DNA of 64,000 bases from Sphingomonadales bacterium (lineage in GTDB: Bacteria; Pseudomonadota; Alphaproteobacteria; Sphingomonadales; Govanellaceae), in contig JACFMS010000003.1 in NCBI GenBank assembly GCA_019455285.1, positions 133,435 to 197,434 on the forward strand, written 5' to 3'. Below are positions 33,470 to 44,025 of this stretch, piece by piece. The translations under genes and the position numbers were made by a program. The notes beneath the pieces were generated by a model, which saw only the letters and a program-made list of their open reading frames with translations, was not told where the DNA came from and did no database searches. Positions within the stretch are counted from its first letter, which is position 1; every line of letters starts with the position of its first letter.

Positions 33470-35275
33470 TTAAGATGCCGCCGCCGCATCCTCGATGATG
33501 AGATCGACGCTGGTGCGGCCATTCCACACATTGCGCTTCAACGTACCAGCAACATGGAAGCGCTGGCCGATGCCGCCAAGCAGCATCTGGCCGAGGCCAT
33601 TGGCGGCGCTTTTAAAGGCGATGCCTTTGAGCCGCTTGCCGTCCGGCCCTTCAAAGGTGGCGCGCACGTGATCAGCGCCGACGATATCGGCAAAGCCCAC
33701 CTTCAGGCCGGAAAACGCGAAGCGCGGCGTCGGATTGCCGGCGCCATATGGCCCCGCCCGCTCGAGAAGATCGAGAAGCTCCACCGTCGCCGCGCCGGCC
33801 GTCAGCACGCCATCGAGCATGAGCGCCGCATCGCGATGCGCCGCCGCGACCTGCGGCGTCAGCCGCTCGCGCAAGAAGTCCTCGAACGGCGATAGCTTAT
33901 CGCGCGCGATGGTCAAGCCTGCCGCCATCTTATGGCCGCCGCCGTTGATCAGCAGCCCCGCCTGATGCGCCGCCGTCACCGCCGCGCCGATGTCGACGCC
34001 GCCGATGGAACGCGCCGAGCCCTTGCCAACGTCGCCGTCCATGCCGATGACCACGGCGGGCAGATCGAAGCGATCCTTCAAGCGGCCGGCGACGATGCCG
34101 ATGACGCCGATATGCCAGCCGTCGGCAACAGCGAAGGCCAAGGGCGGCGGCACGTCCAGTCCATGACGCGCGGCAAGCTGCGACAAGGCCACCTCCTGCA
34201 CCTGGGCTTCGATGGCTTGGCGTTCCTGATTGTAGCGGTCAAGCGCGGCGGCGATGCGTCCAGCTTCCTCGACGTCCTCGGTGATCAGCAGCCGCGCCCC
34301 CAGATCCGCCTCGCCCACTCGTCCGCCGGCATTGACCCGCGGGCCCAGCAAAAAACCGAGGTGATAGGCTGACGGCGTTTCATTCATGCGCGCCACGGCG
34401 GCAAGCGCCTTCAAGCCGATATTGCCGCCGCGCGCCAGAACTTTCAGCCCCTGCGCCACGAAGGCACGGTTCAATCCCGTCAACGGCACCACGTCGGCCA
34501 CCGTGCCTAAGGCGACAAGATCAAGGAGGGCCATCAGATCAGGCTCGCGGCGACCGGCAACAAAGAAACCCTGCTCCCTGAGCGCGCGATTGACGGCGAC
34601 GGTGAGCATGAACGCGACGCCCACCGCCGCCAATTGCCCCAGCCCGCTGTCGTCATCGAGCCGGTTGGGATTGACGACGGCGCACGCCTCCGGCAAAGCC
34701 GGCTCGGCCAAGTGATGATCGACGACAATGACATCAAGTCCCGCCGCGCGCGCTGCCGCCAACGGCGCAAACGCCAGCGTGCCGCAATCGACGGTGATGA
34801 CCAGCGATACGCCATTATTTTTTAGGTTCAATAATGCCGGAGCATTGGGGCCGTAGCCTTCGCCCAGGCGGTCGGGAATATAAATAACGAGATCTCGGCC
34901 GAGCGCGCGGAAATATCGCGTCAACATCGCCGAGGATGTCGCGCCATCCACATCATAGTCGCCGAACACCGCCACCCGCTCGCCAGCAATAATAGCCTGA
35001 GCGACACGGCGCGCCGCTGTCGCCATGTCCTGCATTATATGAGGGTCTGGCATCAACTGGCGCAGGCTTGGATTGAGAAAATCCACCGCCTCCTCAATCC
35101 CGACGCCGCGACCCGCCAACAGGCGGGCGATGGCTTCCGGCAGCTCCAAGCGCTGGCTGAGCGCCGCCACCAGGCGTGGCTCGGCGGAACGCAGCCGCCA
35201 GGCGCGCCCGTTCGCCGATTGACGGACGCCGAAGACGGCATCCTGATCTTCCGTTATGGAAAGGTCGGCGCTCAC
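33470..35275 (-). CDS. recJ: Single-stranded-DNA exonuclease RecJ
   Basis: This 601-residue 5'-3' ssDNA exonuclease carries the DHH phosphoesterase motifs VAVFGDYDVDGATSSAML and VIVVDHHLAEP, a DHHA1 region with GGRVGEADLGARLL and the Gly-rich GGGHKMAAGLTI, and a C-terminal OB-like domain. RecJ acts with RecFOR in recombination and with mismatch and base-excision repair. Its ATG overlaps the stop of glpX by 4 bases, so it ends the operon alaC-hom-glpX-recJ, a linkage often seen in alphaproteobacteria. All key Asp and His residues are visible. Confidence 0.95.
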   Translation of the reverse strand: MSADLSITEDQDAVFGVRQSANGRAWRLRSAEPRLVAALSQRLELPEAIARLLAGRGVGIEEAVDFLNPSLRQLMPDPHIMQDMATAARRVAQAIIAGERVAVFGDYDVDGATSSAMLTRYFRALGRDLVIYIPDRLGEGYGPNAPALLNLKNNGVSLVITVDCGTLAFAPLAAARAAGLDVIVVDHHLAEPALPEACAVVNPNRLDDDSGLGQLAAVGVAFMLTVAVNRALREQGFFVAGRREPDLMALLDLVALGTVADVVPLTGLNRAFVAQGLKVLARGGNIGLKALAAVARMNETPSAYHLGFLLGPRVNAGGRVGEADLGARLLITEDVEEAGRIAAALDRYNQERQAIEAQVQEVALSQLAARHGLDVPPPLAFAVADGWHIGVIGIVAGRLKDRFDLPAVVIGMDGDVGKGSARSIGGVDIGAAVTAAHQAGLLINGGGHKMAAGLTIARDKLSPFEDFLRERLTPQVAAAHRDAALMLDGVLTAGAATVELLDLLERAGPYGAGNPTPRFAFSGLKVGFADIVGADHVRATFEGPDGKRLKGIAFKSAANGLGQMLLGGIGQRFHVAGTLKRNVWNGRTSVDLIIEDAAAAS

Positions 35276-36246
35276 GCCTTGCCGACGGCGTGCTCGCCCT
35301 TAACCCAGCGCACCGTTCGCGTCCGTGAGCGCATCACCACCGAGCTGGTGGTGTACTTCTTGCCGCCGGGCAGGTAATGCACGCCCTCCAGTAACGAACC
35401 GTTGGTGACGCCGGTGGCGGCGAAGATGACATCGCCCTTGGCCATTTCCTCGGTAGTGTACTTGCGGCTCAAGTCGGTAATGCCAAGACGGCGCGCGCGC
35501 CCCTTTTCATCATCGTTTCGAAACAGAAGCCGGCCTTGAATCTGGCCGCCGATGCACCTGAGCGCCGCTGCCGCCAGCACACCTTCCGGCGCGCCGCCCG
35601 AGCCCATGTACATGTCGACGCCGGTGCTGGGATCGGTGGTGGCGATGACGCCGGCGACATCGCCGTCGCCAATGAGCATGATGCGCGCGCCGACCTCGCG
35701 CACCGCCTTGATGAGATCGGCATGGCGCGGCCGGTCGAGGATGCACACCATGATATCGCCGGGGCTCACCCCCTTGGCGTTGGCCACCGCCGTGATGTTT
35801 TCAGCCGGCGTGCGATCAAGATCGACGATGCCCGGCGCATAACCGCCGCCCACCGCGATCTTGTCCATATAAACATCCGGTGCGTTCAACAGATTGCCTT
35901 TTTCCGCCAACGCGATGACCGCAAGGGCGTTGGGTCCGGCTTTGGCGGTAATGGTGGTGCCTTCCAGGGGGTCAAGCGCGATATCAAGGTCAGCGCCGTC
36001 GCCGGAGCCGACTTTCTCGCCGATATAGAGCATCGGCGCTTCGTCGCGCTCGCCCTCGCCGATCACCACCGCGCCGTTCATGTTAAGCTGGCCCAAGGCC
36101 TTGCGCATCGCCTCCACCGCCGCCGCGTCCGCCGCTTTTTCATCGCCGCGGCCAATCAGCGCCGCCGCGGCCACCGCCGCCGCTTCCGTCACGCGCACCA
36201 GTTCAAGGACGAAAATTCGATCCAGAGTGCTGCCTTTTGCCATCAT
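35272..36246 (-). CDS. glpX: Class II fructose-1,6-bisphosphatase
   Basis: This 324-residue GlpX-type phosphatase has GEGERDEAPMLYIGE, the metal/phosphate motif DIALDPLEGTT, YMDKIAVG and MYMGSGGAPEGVLAAAALRCIGGQ. It converts fructose-1,6-bisphosphate to fructose-6-phosphate in gluconeogenesis; some members also act on sedoheptulose-1,7-bisphosphate. It starts with two ATG codons in tandem after GGGGAAG. It overlaps recJ by 4 bases and follows hom by 15 bases. The length matches the family. Confidence 0.96.
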   Translation of the reverse strand: MMAKGSTLDRIFVLELVRVTEAAAVAAAALIGRGDEKAADAAAVEAMRKALGQLNMNGAVVIGEGERDEAPMLYIGEKVGSGDGADLDIALDPLEGTTITAKAGPNALAVIALAEKGNLLNAPDVYMDKIAVGGGYAPGIVDLDRTPAENITAVANAKGVSPGDIMVCILDRPRHADLIKAVREVGARIMLIGDGDVAGVIATTDPSTGVDMYMGSGGAPEGVLAAAALRCIGGQIQGRLLFRNDDEKGRARRLGITDLSRKYTTEEMAKGDVIFAATGVTNGSLLEGVHYLPGGKKYTTSSVVMRSRTRTVRWVKGEHAVGKA

Positions 36247-36261
36247 ACTTCCCCGTTGCTG

Positions 36262-37554
36262 TCAGGCTCTTATCATTCGCATCGCCACCGGCCGGTTCAA
36301 GACGGTGCGCAGTTTTGAGATTTTATCGACTGCCGTAATTAGCTTATCTTCGCGCGTTTCATGGGTCGTCAAAATGACGTCGATGCCGCCGCCTGACGCC
36401 TCGCCGCGCTGCACCAGATTCTCGATGGAGATTTCCTGATCTCTCAGCGATTCGGAAATGGCGGCGATCACGCCCGGTTCATCAAGCACCCGCAGATGCA
36501 GATAAAACGAGGCAACAAGCGCACCGCGCGCCACCGCCTGCAGCGCGGTCAGTTGCCGAACGGGTATGGAAAATACCGGCGTGCGATTGCCGCGCGCCAC
36601 ATCAACCAGATCGGCGACCACGGCGGAAGCGGTTGGTCCCTCGCCGGCGCCGCGCCCCTCGTAAACCGTGCGGCCAACGAAATCGCCCTCGACGACGACG
36701 GCGTTGAAGACATCGCCGACCGCCGCCAGCGGATTGGATTTGCGCACCAGGCACGGCTCCACCCGCTGCTCCAACCCCGCCGCGCTATGACGGGCGATGC
36801 CAAGAAGCTTGATGCGGTAGCCGAATTCGTCGGCGTATTTCATGTCCACCGGCGTCACATCGCGAATGCCGGTGATGGAAATGGCTGAAAACGATAACCG
36901 AGCGCCAAAAGCGACCGCGCTTAAAATCGCCAGCTTATGGGCGGCATCGATGCCGTCGACGTCAAAGCTCGGGTCGGCCTCGGCGTAGCCCAAGCGTTGT
37001 GCATCGGCAAGAATATCGGCAAAGCTGCGCCCCGTCTGTTCCATCTGGGTGAGGATATAGTTGCAGGTGCCGTTCAAAATGCCGAACACGGCGGTGCAGC
37101 GATTGGCCGCCAGGCCGTCGGAGATCGCCTTGATGATGGGAATGCCGCCGGCCACCGCGGCATCGAGCCGGATCGGTACTTTCTTCTCCTCGGCCAGGGC
37201 CGCCAGCGCCATGCCGTGATGGGCAATCAGCGCCTTGTTGGCGGTCACCAGCGCCTTGCCGTTCTGGAGCGCCGTCTCGGCGATGCGCCGCGCCGCCCCA
37301 TCGGCGCCGCCGATCAGCTCCACCACGGCGTCAATGCCGGGATCGGCCGCCATCGCCGCCGCATCGTCATACCAGCGGTAAGAAGAAAGATCGACGCCAC
37401 GGTCATTCGAGCGATGACGAGCGCTGACGGCGACGATCTCGATCCGCCGGCCGGCGCGCGCCGCGATGACGTCGCCGTTTTGTTGCAGAACCTTAACGAC
37501 GCCGCGACCAACCGTACCAAGGCCAGCGACGCCAATGCGTAACGCTTTACTCAA
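36262..37554 (-). CDS. hom: Homoserine dehydrogenase
   Basis: This 430-residue enzyme reduces aspartate semialdehyde to homoserine with NAD(P)H, toward threonine and methionine. The N-terminal Rossmann motif is GVAGLGTVGRGVVKVL; the catalytic domain has NGTCNYILTQMEQTGRSFADIL, AEADPSFDVDGIDAAHKLAILS and the Lys/Asp network in VTPVDMKYADE. A C-terminal ACT domain begins near YLHLRVLDEPGVIAAIS and likely allows threonine feedback control. It overlaps the aminotransferase stop by 4 bases. Confidence 0.96.
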   Translation of the reverse strand: MSKALRIGVAGLGTVGRGVVKVLQQNGDVIAARAGRRIEIVAVSARHRSNDRGVDLSSYRWYDDAAAMAADPGIDAVVELIGGADGAARRIAETALQNGKALVTANKALIAHHGMALAALAEEKKVPIRLDAAVAGGIPIIKAISDGLAANRCTAVFGILNGTCNYILTQMEQTGRSFADILADAQRLGYAEADPSFDVDGIDAAHKLAILSAVAFGARLSFSAISITGIRDVTPVDMKYADEFGYRIKLLGIARHSAAGLEQRVEPCLVRKSNPLAAVGDVFNAVVVEGDFVGRTVYEGRGAGEGPTASAVVADLVDVARGNRTPVFSIPVRQLTALQAVARGALVASFYLHLRVLDEPGVIAAISESLRDQEISIENLVQRGEASGGGIDVILTTHETREDKLITAVDKISKLRTVLNRPVAMRMIRA

Positions 37555-38759
37555 GAGACCGCCCTCGCCTGCCCCAATATTTCATCCCGCGCCGCCAGGA
37601 AGCGCTTGATATTGCGCACCGCCTGACGGATGCGGTGTTCATTTTCCACCATGGCGATGCGGACATGATTGTCGCCGTATTCGCCAAAGCCCAGACCCGG
37701 CGCCACCGCCACCTTGGCATGGGCAAGGAGGAGCTTGGAGAACGCCAGCGAACCCAAATGATCCCAGCCCGGCGGCAATGGGGCCCAGGCGAACATGCTG
37801 GCCTTGGGGCTGGGGATCGGCCAGCCGGCGGCGTGCAAGCCCTGCACCAGCACGTCGCGCCGCGCCTTATAGATGCGCCGGGACTCCTCGATGCAGTCCT
37901 GCGGACCGTTCAGTGCCGCCGTCGCCGCCACCTGGATCGGCGTGAAGGCGCCGTAGTCGAGGTAGGACTTGACCCGGGTTAAGGCCGAGATCAGCCGCGG
38001 GTTGCCGGCGGCGAAGCCGATTCGCCAACCGGCCATGGAGTAGGTCTTGCTCATGGAGGTGAACTCGACGGCGATCTCCTTCGCCCCCGGCACCTGCAAA
38101 ATCGACGGCGGCGGGTTGTCGTCGAAGTAAATCTCCGAGTAGGCGAGGTCGGAAAGCACGTAAATGCCCTGCTCGCGGCAGAAATTGACGACGCTTTCAT
38201 AGAATTTAAGGTCCACCACCTCGGCCGTGGGGTTGGAGGGATAGCACAACACCAGCGCCAAGGGCTTGGGCACGCTGTGGCGCACCGCCCGCTCCAGGAT
38301 GTCGAGGAAATTGCCCTCATGCACCGGCAGATGGCGGATGGTCGCCCCGGCGATGATGAAGCCATAATGGTGAATGGGATAGCTGGGGTTGGGCACCAGA
38401 ATGACGTCGCCCGGGGCGCTGATGGCCTGGGCGAGGTTCGCGAGCCCCTCCTTGGAGCCCAGGGTCACGATGACCTCGGTCTCGGGGTTCAAATCGACGC
38501 CAAACCGCCGCTTATAGTAGGCGCATTGGGCGCGCCTTAAGCCCGGGATGCCCCGCGACTGGGAATAGCCGTGGGTGCGCGGGTCCTGCACCGTCTCCAC
38601 CAGCTTGTCAACGATGTGCCGGGGGGTCGGCAGGTCGGGATTGCCCATGCCGAAGTCGATGATGTCATCGCCGGCGGCCCGGGCCCGCGCCTTCATCGCG
38701 TTGACTTCGGCGAAGACGTAAGGCGGCAAGCGCTTGATGCGATAAAACTCGGTGCTCAT
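37551..38759 (-). CDS. alaC: AlaC-like class I/II aminotransferase
   Basis: This 402-residue PLP aminotransferase starts MSTEFYRIKRLPPYVFAEV (ATG 38759; the frame opens 23 codons earlier). Motifs are DFGMGNPDLPTPRHIV, TLGSKEGLANLAQAI, NPSYPIHHYGF, CYPSNPTAEV, SDLAYSEIYFD and the Schiff-base lysine in SMSKTYSMAGWRIGFAAG. It resembles E. coli AlaC (glutamate-pyruvate transaminase) and alphaproteobacterial homologues found next to hom. Aspartate or LL-diaminopimelate aminotransferase are less likely alternatives. It is first in the operon with hom, glpX and recJ, divergent from phaC. Confidence 0.88.
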   Translation of the reverse strand: MSTEFYRIKRLPPYVFAEVNAMKARARAAGDDIIDFGMGNPDLPTPRHIVDKLVETVQDPRTHGYSQSRGIPGLRRAQCAYYKRRFGVDLNPETEVIVTLGSKEGLANLAQAISAPGDVILVPNPSYPIHHYGFIIAGATIRHLPVHEGNFLDILERAVRHSVPKPLALVLCYPSNPTAEVVDLKFYESVVNFCREQGIYVLSDLAYSEIYFDDNPPPSILQVPGAKEIAVEFTSMSKTYSMAGWRIGFAAGNPRLISALTRVKSYLDYGAFTPIQVAATAALNGPQDCIEESRRIYKARRDVLVQGLHAAGWPIPSPKASMFAWAPLPPGWDHLGSLAFSKLLLAHAKVAVAPGLGFGEYGDNHVRIAMVENEHRIRQAVRNIKRFLAARDEILGQARAVS

Positions 38760-38955
38760 CGGCAACACCATCCACAAATTGTCATAATTCGGTTCTAAAC
38801 AGCGGCCTGAACAGCCGTCCAGCCGCATGTCCGCCTTCTATAGCAGGGACGACGGGCTACGCAAACGGCAGAGATTAGGTTAGGATGCTTAAACAATAAG
38901 ATAATGCAGGACCCGGCGGAAAAATAAGACCATGGACCTTAACATGTGAGACCCT

Positions 38956-40758
38956 ATGAGCGACCATCAGGACAGCCCCGCCGCCGCCTTCCCCTACCCC
39001 AAGGACTTCACCGAAAACTGGCTTAAAATCGCCACCCGCAGCCAACAGCTGATCGGCGATTTTTTGCAGCACAATGAAAGCTTTATGAAGGAGGCCCACC
39101 TCGACCCTCTGAACCTGAGCCGGGCCTTTTTGGACATGACCAACCGGCTGATGGCCAACCCGCAGAAGTTCGTCGAAAGCCAGGTTTCCCTATGGCAGGA
39201 CTATATGAAGCTGTGGCAAAGCGCCTCGCTGCGGGCGTTGGGGCACGAGACGGCGCCGGTAATCGAGCCTGACAAGGGTGACAAGCGCTTTCGCGACAAG
39301 GAATGGACGGAAAACCAGGTTTTCGACTTCATCAAGCAGTCCTACCTCCTGTCCTCGCGCTGGCTCAGGAACACCGTGGCGCAGACCGAGGGACTGGATG
39401 AGCATGAAGCCAAAAAGCTCGACTTCTATACCCGCCAGTTCATCGACGCCCTAAGCCCCACCAACTTCGCCCTGACCAATCCCGAGGTATTGAATAAAAC
39501 CATCGAGACCGGCGGCGAAAATCTGGTCAAGGGCCTGGAAAACCTCTTGGCCGACCTGGAGCGCGGCAAGGGCCGGCTCGCCATCCGCCAGACTGACCTT
39601 GACGCCTTCAAGATCGGCGAGAACATCGCCACCACCCCGGGCAAGGTGGTGTTCCGCAATGAGCTCATTGAACTCATTCAGTACGCCCCCACCACCAAGA
39701 CCGTCTATGAGACGCCGCTTCTGATCATCCCACCGTGGATCAACAAATATTACATCCTCGACTTGAAGCCGGAGAACTCCCTGATCAAATGGCTGGTGGA
39801 TCAGGGCTATACCACGTTCGTCATCTCCTGGCGCAATGTCGACGAGACCATGGCCGAGACCACGCTCGACGACTACATGCTCAAGGGCGCCGTCGCCGCC
39901 ATGGACGCGGTGAAAAAGGCCACCGGCGAAGAGCAAGTCTCGGTCATCGGCTACTGCATTGGCGGCACGCTCTTGGCGGCGACGCTGGCGTACCTTGCCG
40001 CCAAGGACAAAGCCGGGCGAATCGCCGCCGCGACCTTCCTGGTGGCGCAGGTGGATTTTTCCGAAGCCGGCGAATTGAAGCTTTTCATCGATGAGGAGCA
40101 GCTTGCGGCCATGGAAAAAATGATGGCCGAGAAGGGCTATCACGATGGCCACGCCATGGCCACCACCTTCAATATGCTGCGCTCCAACGACCTCATCTGG
40201 TCGTTCGTGGTCAATAACTATCTGATGGGCAAGGATCCCTTCCCATTCGATCTATTATACTGGAACAGCGATTCAACGCGGGTGCCGCGCGCCGCGCACG
40301 AATTTTATCTGCGCGAGATGTACCAGAAGAATAATCTCGTCAAACCGGGCGGCATTACGCTTGGCGGCGTCCCCATCGACCTCCATCAGGTAAGCGTGCC
40401 GACCTATATCCAGGCGGCGGAGACCGATCACATCTGTCCCTACCCGTCGGTCTACAAGGCGACGCAGCTCTATGGCGGCGAGAGGCGCTTCGTGCTGGCC
40501 GGTTCAGGCCATATCGCCGGCGTGGTCAACCCGCCGGCGGCCAAGAAGTATCACTATTATACCAACGACGCGCTGCCCGCCACCGCCGAGGAATGGCTGA
40601 TCGAGGCCACTCAGCACAAAGGCTCCTGGTGGCCCGACTGGCATCACTGGAATGCGCCCCGATGCGGCCAGAAAGTACCGGCGCGCACGCCCGGCGACGG
40701 CAAATTAAAGCCGCTGGAAGACGCGCCGGGGTCTTACGTCAAGGTGCGGTATTCTTAG
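38956..40758 (+). CDS. phaC: Class I poly(3-hydroxyalkanoate) synthase
   Basis: This 600-residue enzyme polymerises (R)-3-hydroxyacyl-CoA on the surface of PHA granules. The lipase-like box GYCIGGTLLAATLAYLAA supplies the catalytic Cys; the catalytic His is in VLAGSGHIAGVVNPP and Asp in QAAETDHICPYPS. N-terminal NWLKIATRSQQLIGDFLQ and RFRDKEWTENQVFDFIKQSYLL are typical of class I. No phaA, phaB or phasin gene lies alongside. The last 20 bases overlap the end of convergent folP. It indicates carbon storage as PHA. Confidence 0.95.
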   Translation: MSDHQDSPAAAFPYPKDFTENWLKIATRSQQLIGDFLQHNESFMKEAHLDPLNLSRAFLDMTNRLMANPQKFVESQVSLWQDYMKLWQSASLRALGHETAPVIEPDKGDKRFRDKEWTENQVFDFIKQSYLLSSRWLRNTVAQTEGLDEHEAKKLDFYTRQFIDALSPTNFALTNPEVLNKTIETGGENLVKGLENLLADLERGKGRLAIRQTDLDAFKIGENIATTPGKVVFRNELIELIQYAPTTKTVYETPLLIIPPWINKYYILDLKPENSLIKWLVDQGYTTFVISWRNVDETMAETTLDDYMLKGAVAAMDAVKKATGEEQVSVIGYCIGGTLLAATLAYLAAKDKAGRIAAATFLVAQVDFSEAGELKLFIDEEQLAAMEKMMAEKGYHDGHAMATTFNMLRSNDLIWSFVVNNYLMGKDPFPFDLLYWNSDSTRVPRAAHEFYLREMYQKNNLVKPGGITLGGVPIDLHQVSVPTYIQAAETDHICPYPSVYKATQLYGGERRFVLAGSGHIAGVVNPPAAKKYHYYTNDALPATAEEWLIEATQHKGSWWPDWHHWNAPRCGQKVPARTPGDGKLKPLEDAPGSYVKVRYS

Positions 40759-41800
40759 CAGCAATCGCTGCGGCAAGCTTCAAGGCGCGCTTTGTTGCGG
40801 CGACATCGTGCACGCGCAAGATCTGCGCGCCTTGGCGCTGGCCGGCGAGCGCCGCGCTGAGCGATCCCGGCAGGCGGTCGGCAATATCGTCCGCATCGGT
40901 CACCTTGGCGATGAAGCTTTTGCGCGACGCGCCAAGGAGCAGCGGCTGCCCAAGGCCATGAAACAGCGACAGCTCGCGCATTAATGTCAAGTTATGCGCC
41001 ACCGTCTTGCCAAAGCCGATGCCAGGATCAATGATGAGTTGTGAGCGCGGCACGCCCGCCGCCACCGCCGCCGCGATCCGCGCGCTTAAATAATCATAGA
41101 TGTCCAGCGTCACATCGTCATAGGTCGGGTTTTGCTGCATGGTCCGGGGATCGGCGAGCGCGTGCATCAAGATCACCGGCGCGCCCAGCTTTGCCGCCGT
41201 CGCCAGGCTTGCCGGATCGTAAGAGAGCGCCGAGACATCATTGATGATGTGCGCGCCCGCCGCCACCGCCGCCGCCATGGTGGCGGCGTTGCGGGTATCA
41301 ATGGACAACGGCGTTCCCAACGCCGCCAAGGCCTTGATCACCGGCAGCACCCGGCTTTGTTCTTCCTCCACCGACACGATGGATGCGCCGGGCCGGGTGG
41401 ATTCGCCGCCGATGTCGATGATGTCCGCGCCCTCGGCGATCAAGCGACAGCCATGGGCTATGGCGCGCTCGCTGTCGATGAACTGGCCGCCGTCGGAAAA
41501 GCTGTCCGGCGTGACGTTGACGATACCCATCAGGAGCGGACGGTCGAAGGTGAGGTCTTTCCCACCCGGCAGGCGCAGCGCGGCGCGCGCCGCGGTCAAT
41601 GGCGCAAGATCGACATCAACGTTGCAAACCGACGCTACTTGCGTCCGCCGCCCACCGTCGCTGCGTTCGATAACCTCTACGGCGGTAAACGCCGCCGGGC
41701 CTCCGCAAAGGGGGAGCGCTGCGTTTGCCCGCACCAAGGCCGCCGCGGTTGGCGGCTCGTCAACAATGGCGATGGGTCTATGGTAGACGCGCCGTGACAA
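40739..41800 (-). CDS. folP: Dihydropteroate synthase
   Basis: The product is 353 residues, longer than E. coli FolP because of an N-terminal extension of about 85 residues. The TIM-barrel core carries MGIVNVTPDSFSDGG, IIDIGGESTRPGA, SIDTRNA, IINDVSAL, ILMHALADPRTMQ, DPGIGFGK and GASRKSFI, all folate-pathway signature motifs. It joins p-aminobenzoate to the pterin diphosphate; sulfonamides act here. It is downstream of ftsH on the same strand, a common alphaproteobacterial order, but separated by an inverted-repeat element. glmM, the usual next gene, is replaced by convergent phaC. Confidence 0.94.
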   Translation of the reverse strand: MSRRVYHRPIAIVDEPPTAAALVRANAALPLCGGPAAFTAVEVIERSDGGRRTQVASVCNVDVDLAPLTAARAALRLPGGKDLTFDRPLLMGIVNVTPDSFSDGGQFIDSERAIAHGCRLIAEGADIIDIGGESTRPGASIVSVEEEQSRVLPVIKALAALGTPLSIDTRNAATMAAAVAAGAHIINDVSALSYDPASLATAAKLGAPVILMHALADPRTMQQNPTYDDVTLDIYDYLSARIAAAVAAGVPRSQLIIDPGIGFGKTVAHNLTLMRELSLFHGLGQPLLLGASRKSFIAKVTDADDIADRLPGSLSAALAGQRQGAQILRVHDVAATKRALKLAAAIAAKNTAP

Positions 41801-41853
41801 AGGCTAGACTCTTCTCCGATGATCCCCTTGATAAGCGGAGGTCCATTTTTATT

Positions 41854-41942
41854 GTCATTGCGAGGAGGTGTAAACCGACGAAGCAATCCACAAAACGGAG
41901 CGCGGCAAGATAATGGGTTGCTTCGCTGGCGCTCGCAATGAC
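41854..41942. repeat. GTCATTGCGAG-type inverted repeat (REP/MITE-like)
   Basis: The 89-bp element starts GTCATTGCGAGGAGG and ends CTCGCAATGAC, with inner GAAGCAATCC and GGTTGCTTCG arms. It belongs by look to the dispersed GTCATTGCGAG/GAAGCAATCC palindromes found in many bacterial genomes. It lies between ftsH and folP. Confidence 0.8.
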
Positions 41943-41993
41943 ATCCTCCCGCGCCCTATATCAAGGGAATGACGATAAAAGTTGCGCTAACGA

Positions 41994-43901
41994 TCAACTA
42001 CCAGGCTGCGGTTCGGGATGGGCGCCGCCCGCCGTCGGCACCGTGGTCGCCTTGGGTCTGTCCTTGGGCGGCGCGGCTTCCATCGCCGGCTGCGGCCGCT
42101 CGATGACGCCGCCGTCGAGCACGGTTCTGACTTCATCGCCGGACAGCGTTTCATATTCCAGAAGCGCCTTGGCCAAGGCATGCAACTTGTCGATATTGTC
42201 CTGCAATACCTGCCGCGCCGTCGCTTCGGATTCCTCCACCAGACGGCGCACTTCCTCGTCGATGAGCCGCGCCGTTTCCTCGGAAATGTTATGGGTGCGC
42301 GCCACCGAATGGCCGAGGAACACTTCATCCTGGTTCTCGCGATAGCGGAGCCAGCCGAGCTTGCTGCTCATGCCGTATTCCATGACCATGGCGCGCGCCA
42401 TCCGGGTCGCCTGCTGAATGTCGTTGGCGGCGCCGGTGTTCAATTCCTCGTCGCCGTAGACCAACTGTTCGGCAATGCGGCCGCCGAAGGCAAGCGCGAG
42501 GCGCGCCTTCATCTGTTTCATGTTCATGCTGTAGCGATCGCGCTCGGGCAGATTGAAGGTCACGCCCAACGCCCGGCCGCGCGGAATGATCGTCACTTTG
42601 TGCAAAGGATCATTGCCCGGCACGCGCAAGGAAACGATGGCGTGCCCCGCTTCATGATAGGCGGTGGAGCGCTTTTCCTCATCGGTCATCACCATGGAAC
42701 GCCGCTCGGTGCCCATCATCACCTTGTCCTTGGCGTCCTCGAATTCGCGGTGGCCGACCAACTTCTTGCCGCGCCGCGCCGCCAAGAGCGCCGCCTCGTT
42801 GACGAGATTAGCCAGATCGGCGCCGGAAAAGCCCGGCGTGCCGCGGGCGATGGTGTGGGCATCCACATCCTGGGCCAGCGGCACTTTACGCATGTGCACT
42901 TTTAAAATCTTTTCGCGGCCGTTGATGTCGGGATTGGGCACCACGATCTGGCGGTCGAAGCGGCCGGGGCGCAGCAGCGCCGGATCGAGCACGTCGGGCC
43001 GGTTTGTGGCGGCGACGATGATGATGCCGTCGTTGGGGTCAAAGCCGTCCATCTCAACGAGGAGCTGGTTCAACGTCTGCTCGCGCTCGTCATTGCCGCC
43101 GCCGAGCCCGGCGCCGCGATGACGGCCCACGGCGTCAATCTCGTCGATGAAGATGATGCAGGGCGCGTTCTTTTTCGCCTGATCGAACATGTCGCGCACC
43201 CGGGACGCGCCGACGCCGACGAACATTTCCACAAAATCGGAGCCGGAGATGGTGAAGAACGGCACGTTGGCCTCGCCGGCGATGGCGCGAGCCAGGAGCG
43301 TCTTGCCGGTGCCGGGCGGGCCGACCAGGAGCGCGCCTTTCGGAATCTTGCCCCCTAAGCGCTGGAACTTGCCGGGGTCTTTGAGGAACTCAACGATTTC
43401 CTCAAGCTCTTCCTTGGCCTCTTCGATGCCGGCGACGTCGTTGAAGGTGACGCGGCCGTGCTTTTCATTCAAAAGCCGGGCGCGGGACTTGCCGAACCCC
43501 ATGGCGCGGCCGTTGCCGGCCTGCATCTGGCGCATGAAAAACACCCAAACGCCGATCAAGAGAAGAAACGGCAGCAGCGACATGAAAATGCCGGCGAGCA
43601 AATTCTGCTCTTCGGGCTTGGCGCGAATGGTGACGCCGCGATCGCTCAACCGCGACACCAGATTGGGGTCGTTGGGCGCGTAGGTCTGGAACGTCGAGCC
43701 ATCGACCCGGGTGCCGGAGATGTTGCTGCCTTCGATCACCACATCCCTGACCGCGCCCTGGTCGACTTCATCAAGAAAGGTCGAGAACGCGACATCGCTC
43801 CTGGCGTCTTGAGTCGAAGACCCCTGGAACAGGTTAAAGAGCGCCAAGAGCAGCAGAATGATGATCGCCCATAAGGCGAGATTTTTGCCAAAACTTCCCA
43901 C
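41994..43901 (-). CDS. ftsH: ATP-dependent zinc metalloprotease FtsH
   Basis: The product is about 635 residues. N-terminal transmembrane helices flank a short periplasmic domain ([18 protein letters not shown] and [19 protein letters not shown]). The AAA+ module has [18 protein letters not shown] and the second-region-of-homology [21 protein letters not shown]. The protease domain has HEAGH with the zinc ligands. It degrades membrane and regulatory proteins such as LpxC and RpoH. I prefer GTG at 43901, ten bases after AAGGAAGG and giving the family N-terminus [13 protein letters not shown] at 43931 opens the same frame. It follows tilS, the conserved order. Confidence 0.96.
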   Translation of the reverse strand: MGSFGKNLALWAIIILLLLALFNLFQGSSTQDARSDVAFSTFLDEVDQGAVRDVVIEGSNISGTRVDGSTFQTYAPNDPNLVSRLSDRGVTIRAKPEEQNLLAGIFMSLLPFLLLIGVWVFFMRQMQAGNGRAMGFGKSRARLLNEKHGRVTFNDVAGIEEAKEELEEIVEFLKDPGKFQRLGGKIPKGALLVGPPGTGKTLLARAIAGEANVPFFTISGSDFVEMFVGVGASRVRDMFDQAKKNAPCIIFIDEIDAVGRHRGAGLGGGNDEREQTLNQLLVEMDGFDPNDGIIIVAATNRPDVLDPALLRPGRFDRQIVVPNPDINGREKILKVHMRKVPLAQDVDAHTIARGTPGFSGADLANLVNEAALLAARRGKKLVGHREFEDAKDKVMMGTERRSMVMTDEEKRSTAYHEAGHAIVSLRVPGNDPLHKVTIIPRGRALGVTFNLPERDRYSMNMKQMKARLALAFGGRIAEQLVYGDEELNTGAANDIQQATRMARAMVMEYGMSSKLGWLRYRENQDEVFLGHSVARTHNISEETARLIDEEVRRLVEESEATARQVLQDNIDKLHALAKALLEYETLSGDEVRTVLDGGVIERPQPAMEAAPPKDRPKATTVPTAGGAHPEPQPGS

Positions 43902-44025
43902 GAGATCAGTGCCTTCCTTCACGGCATACAAAACTAGGTCGCGAACGGATCGTAACCCTTATCTATAAATAAGCCGTTCCTATCCCGACACAAGCGCATC
44001 CTGTCAGCTTTTTCGCCTCATGGGG

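Noticed and set aside
35536..36318. Plus-strand 260-codon frame opposite glpX
   Set aside because: Antisense shadow of a well-conserved enzyme.
42018..42905. Plus-strand 295-codon frame opposite ftsH
   Set aside because: Antisense shadow; no start context and no homology.
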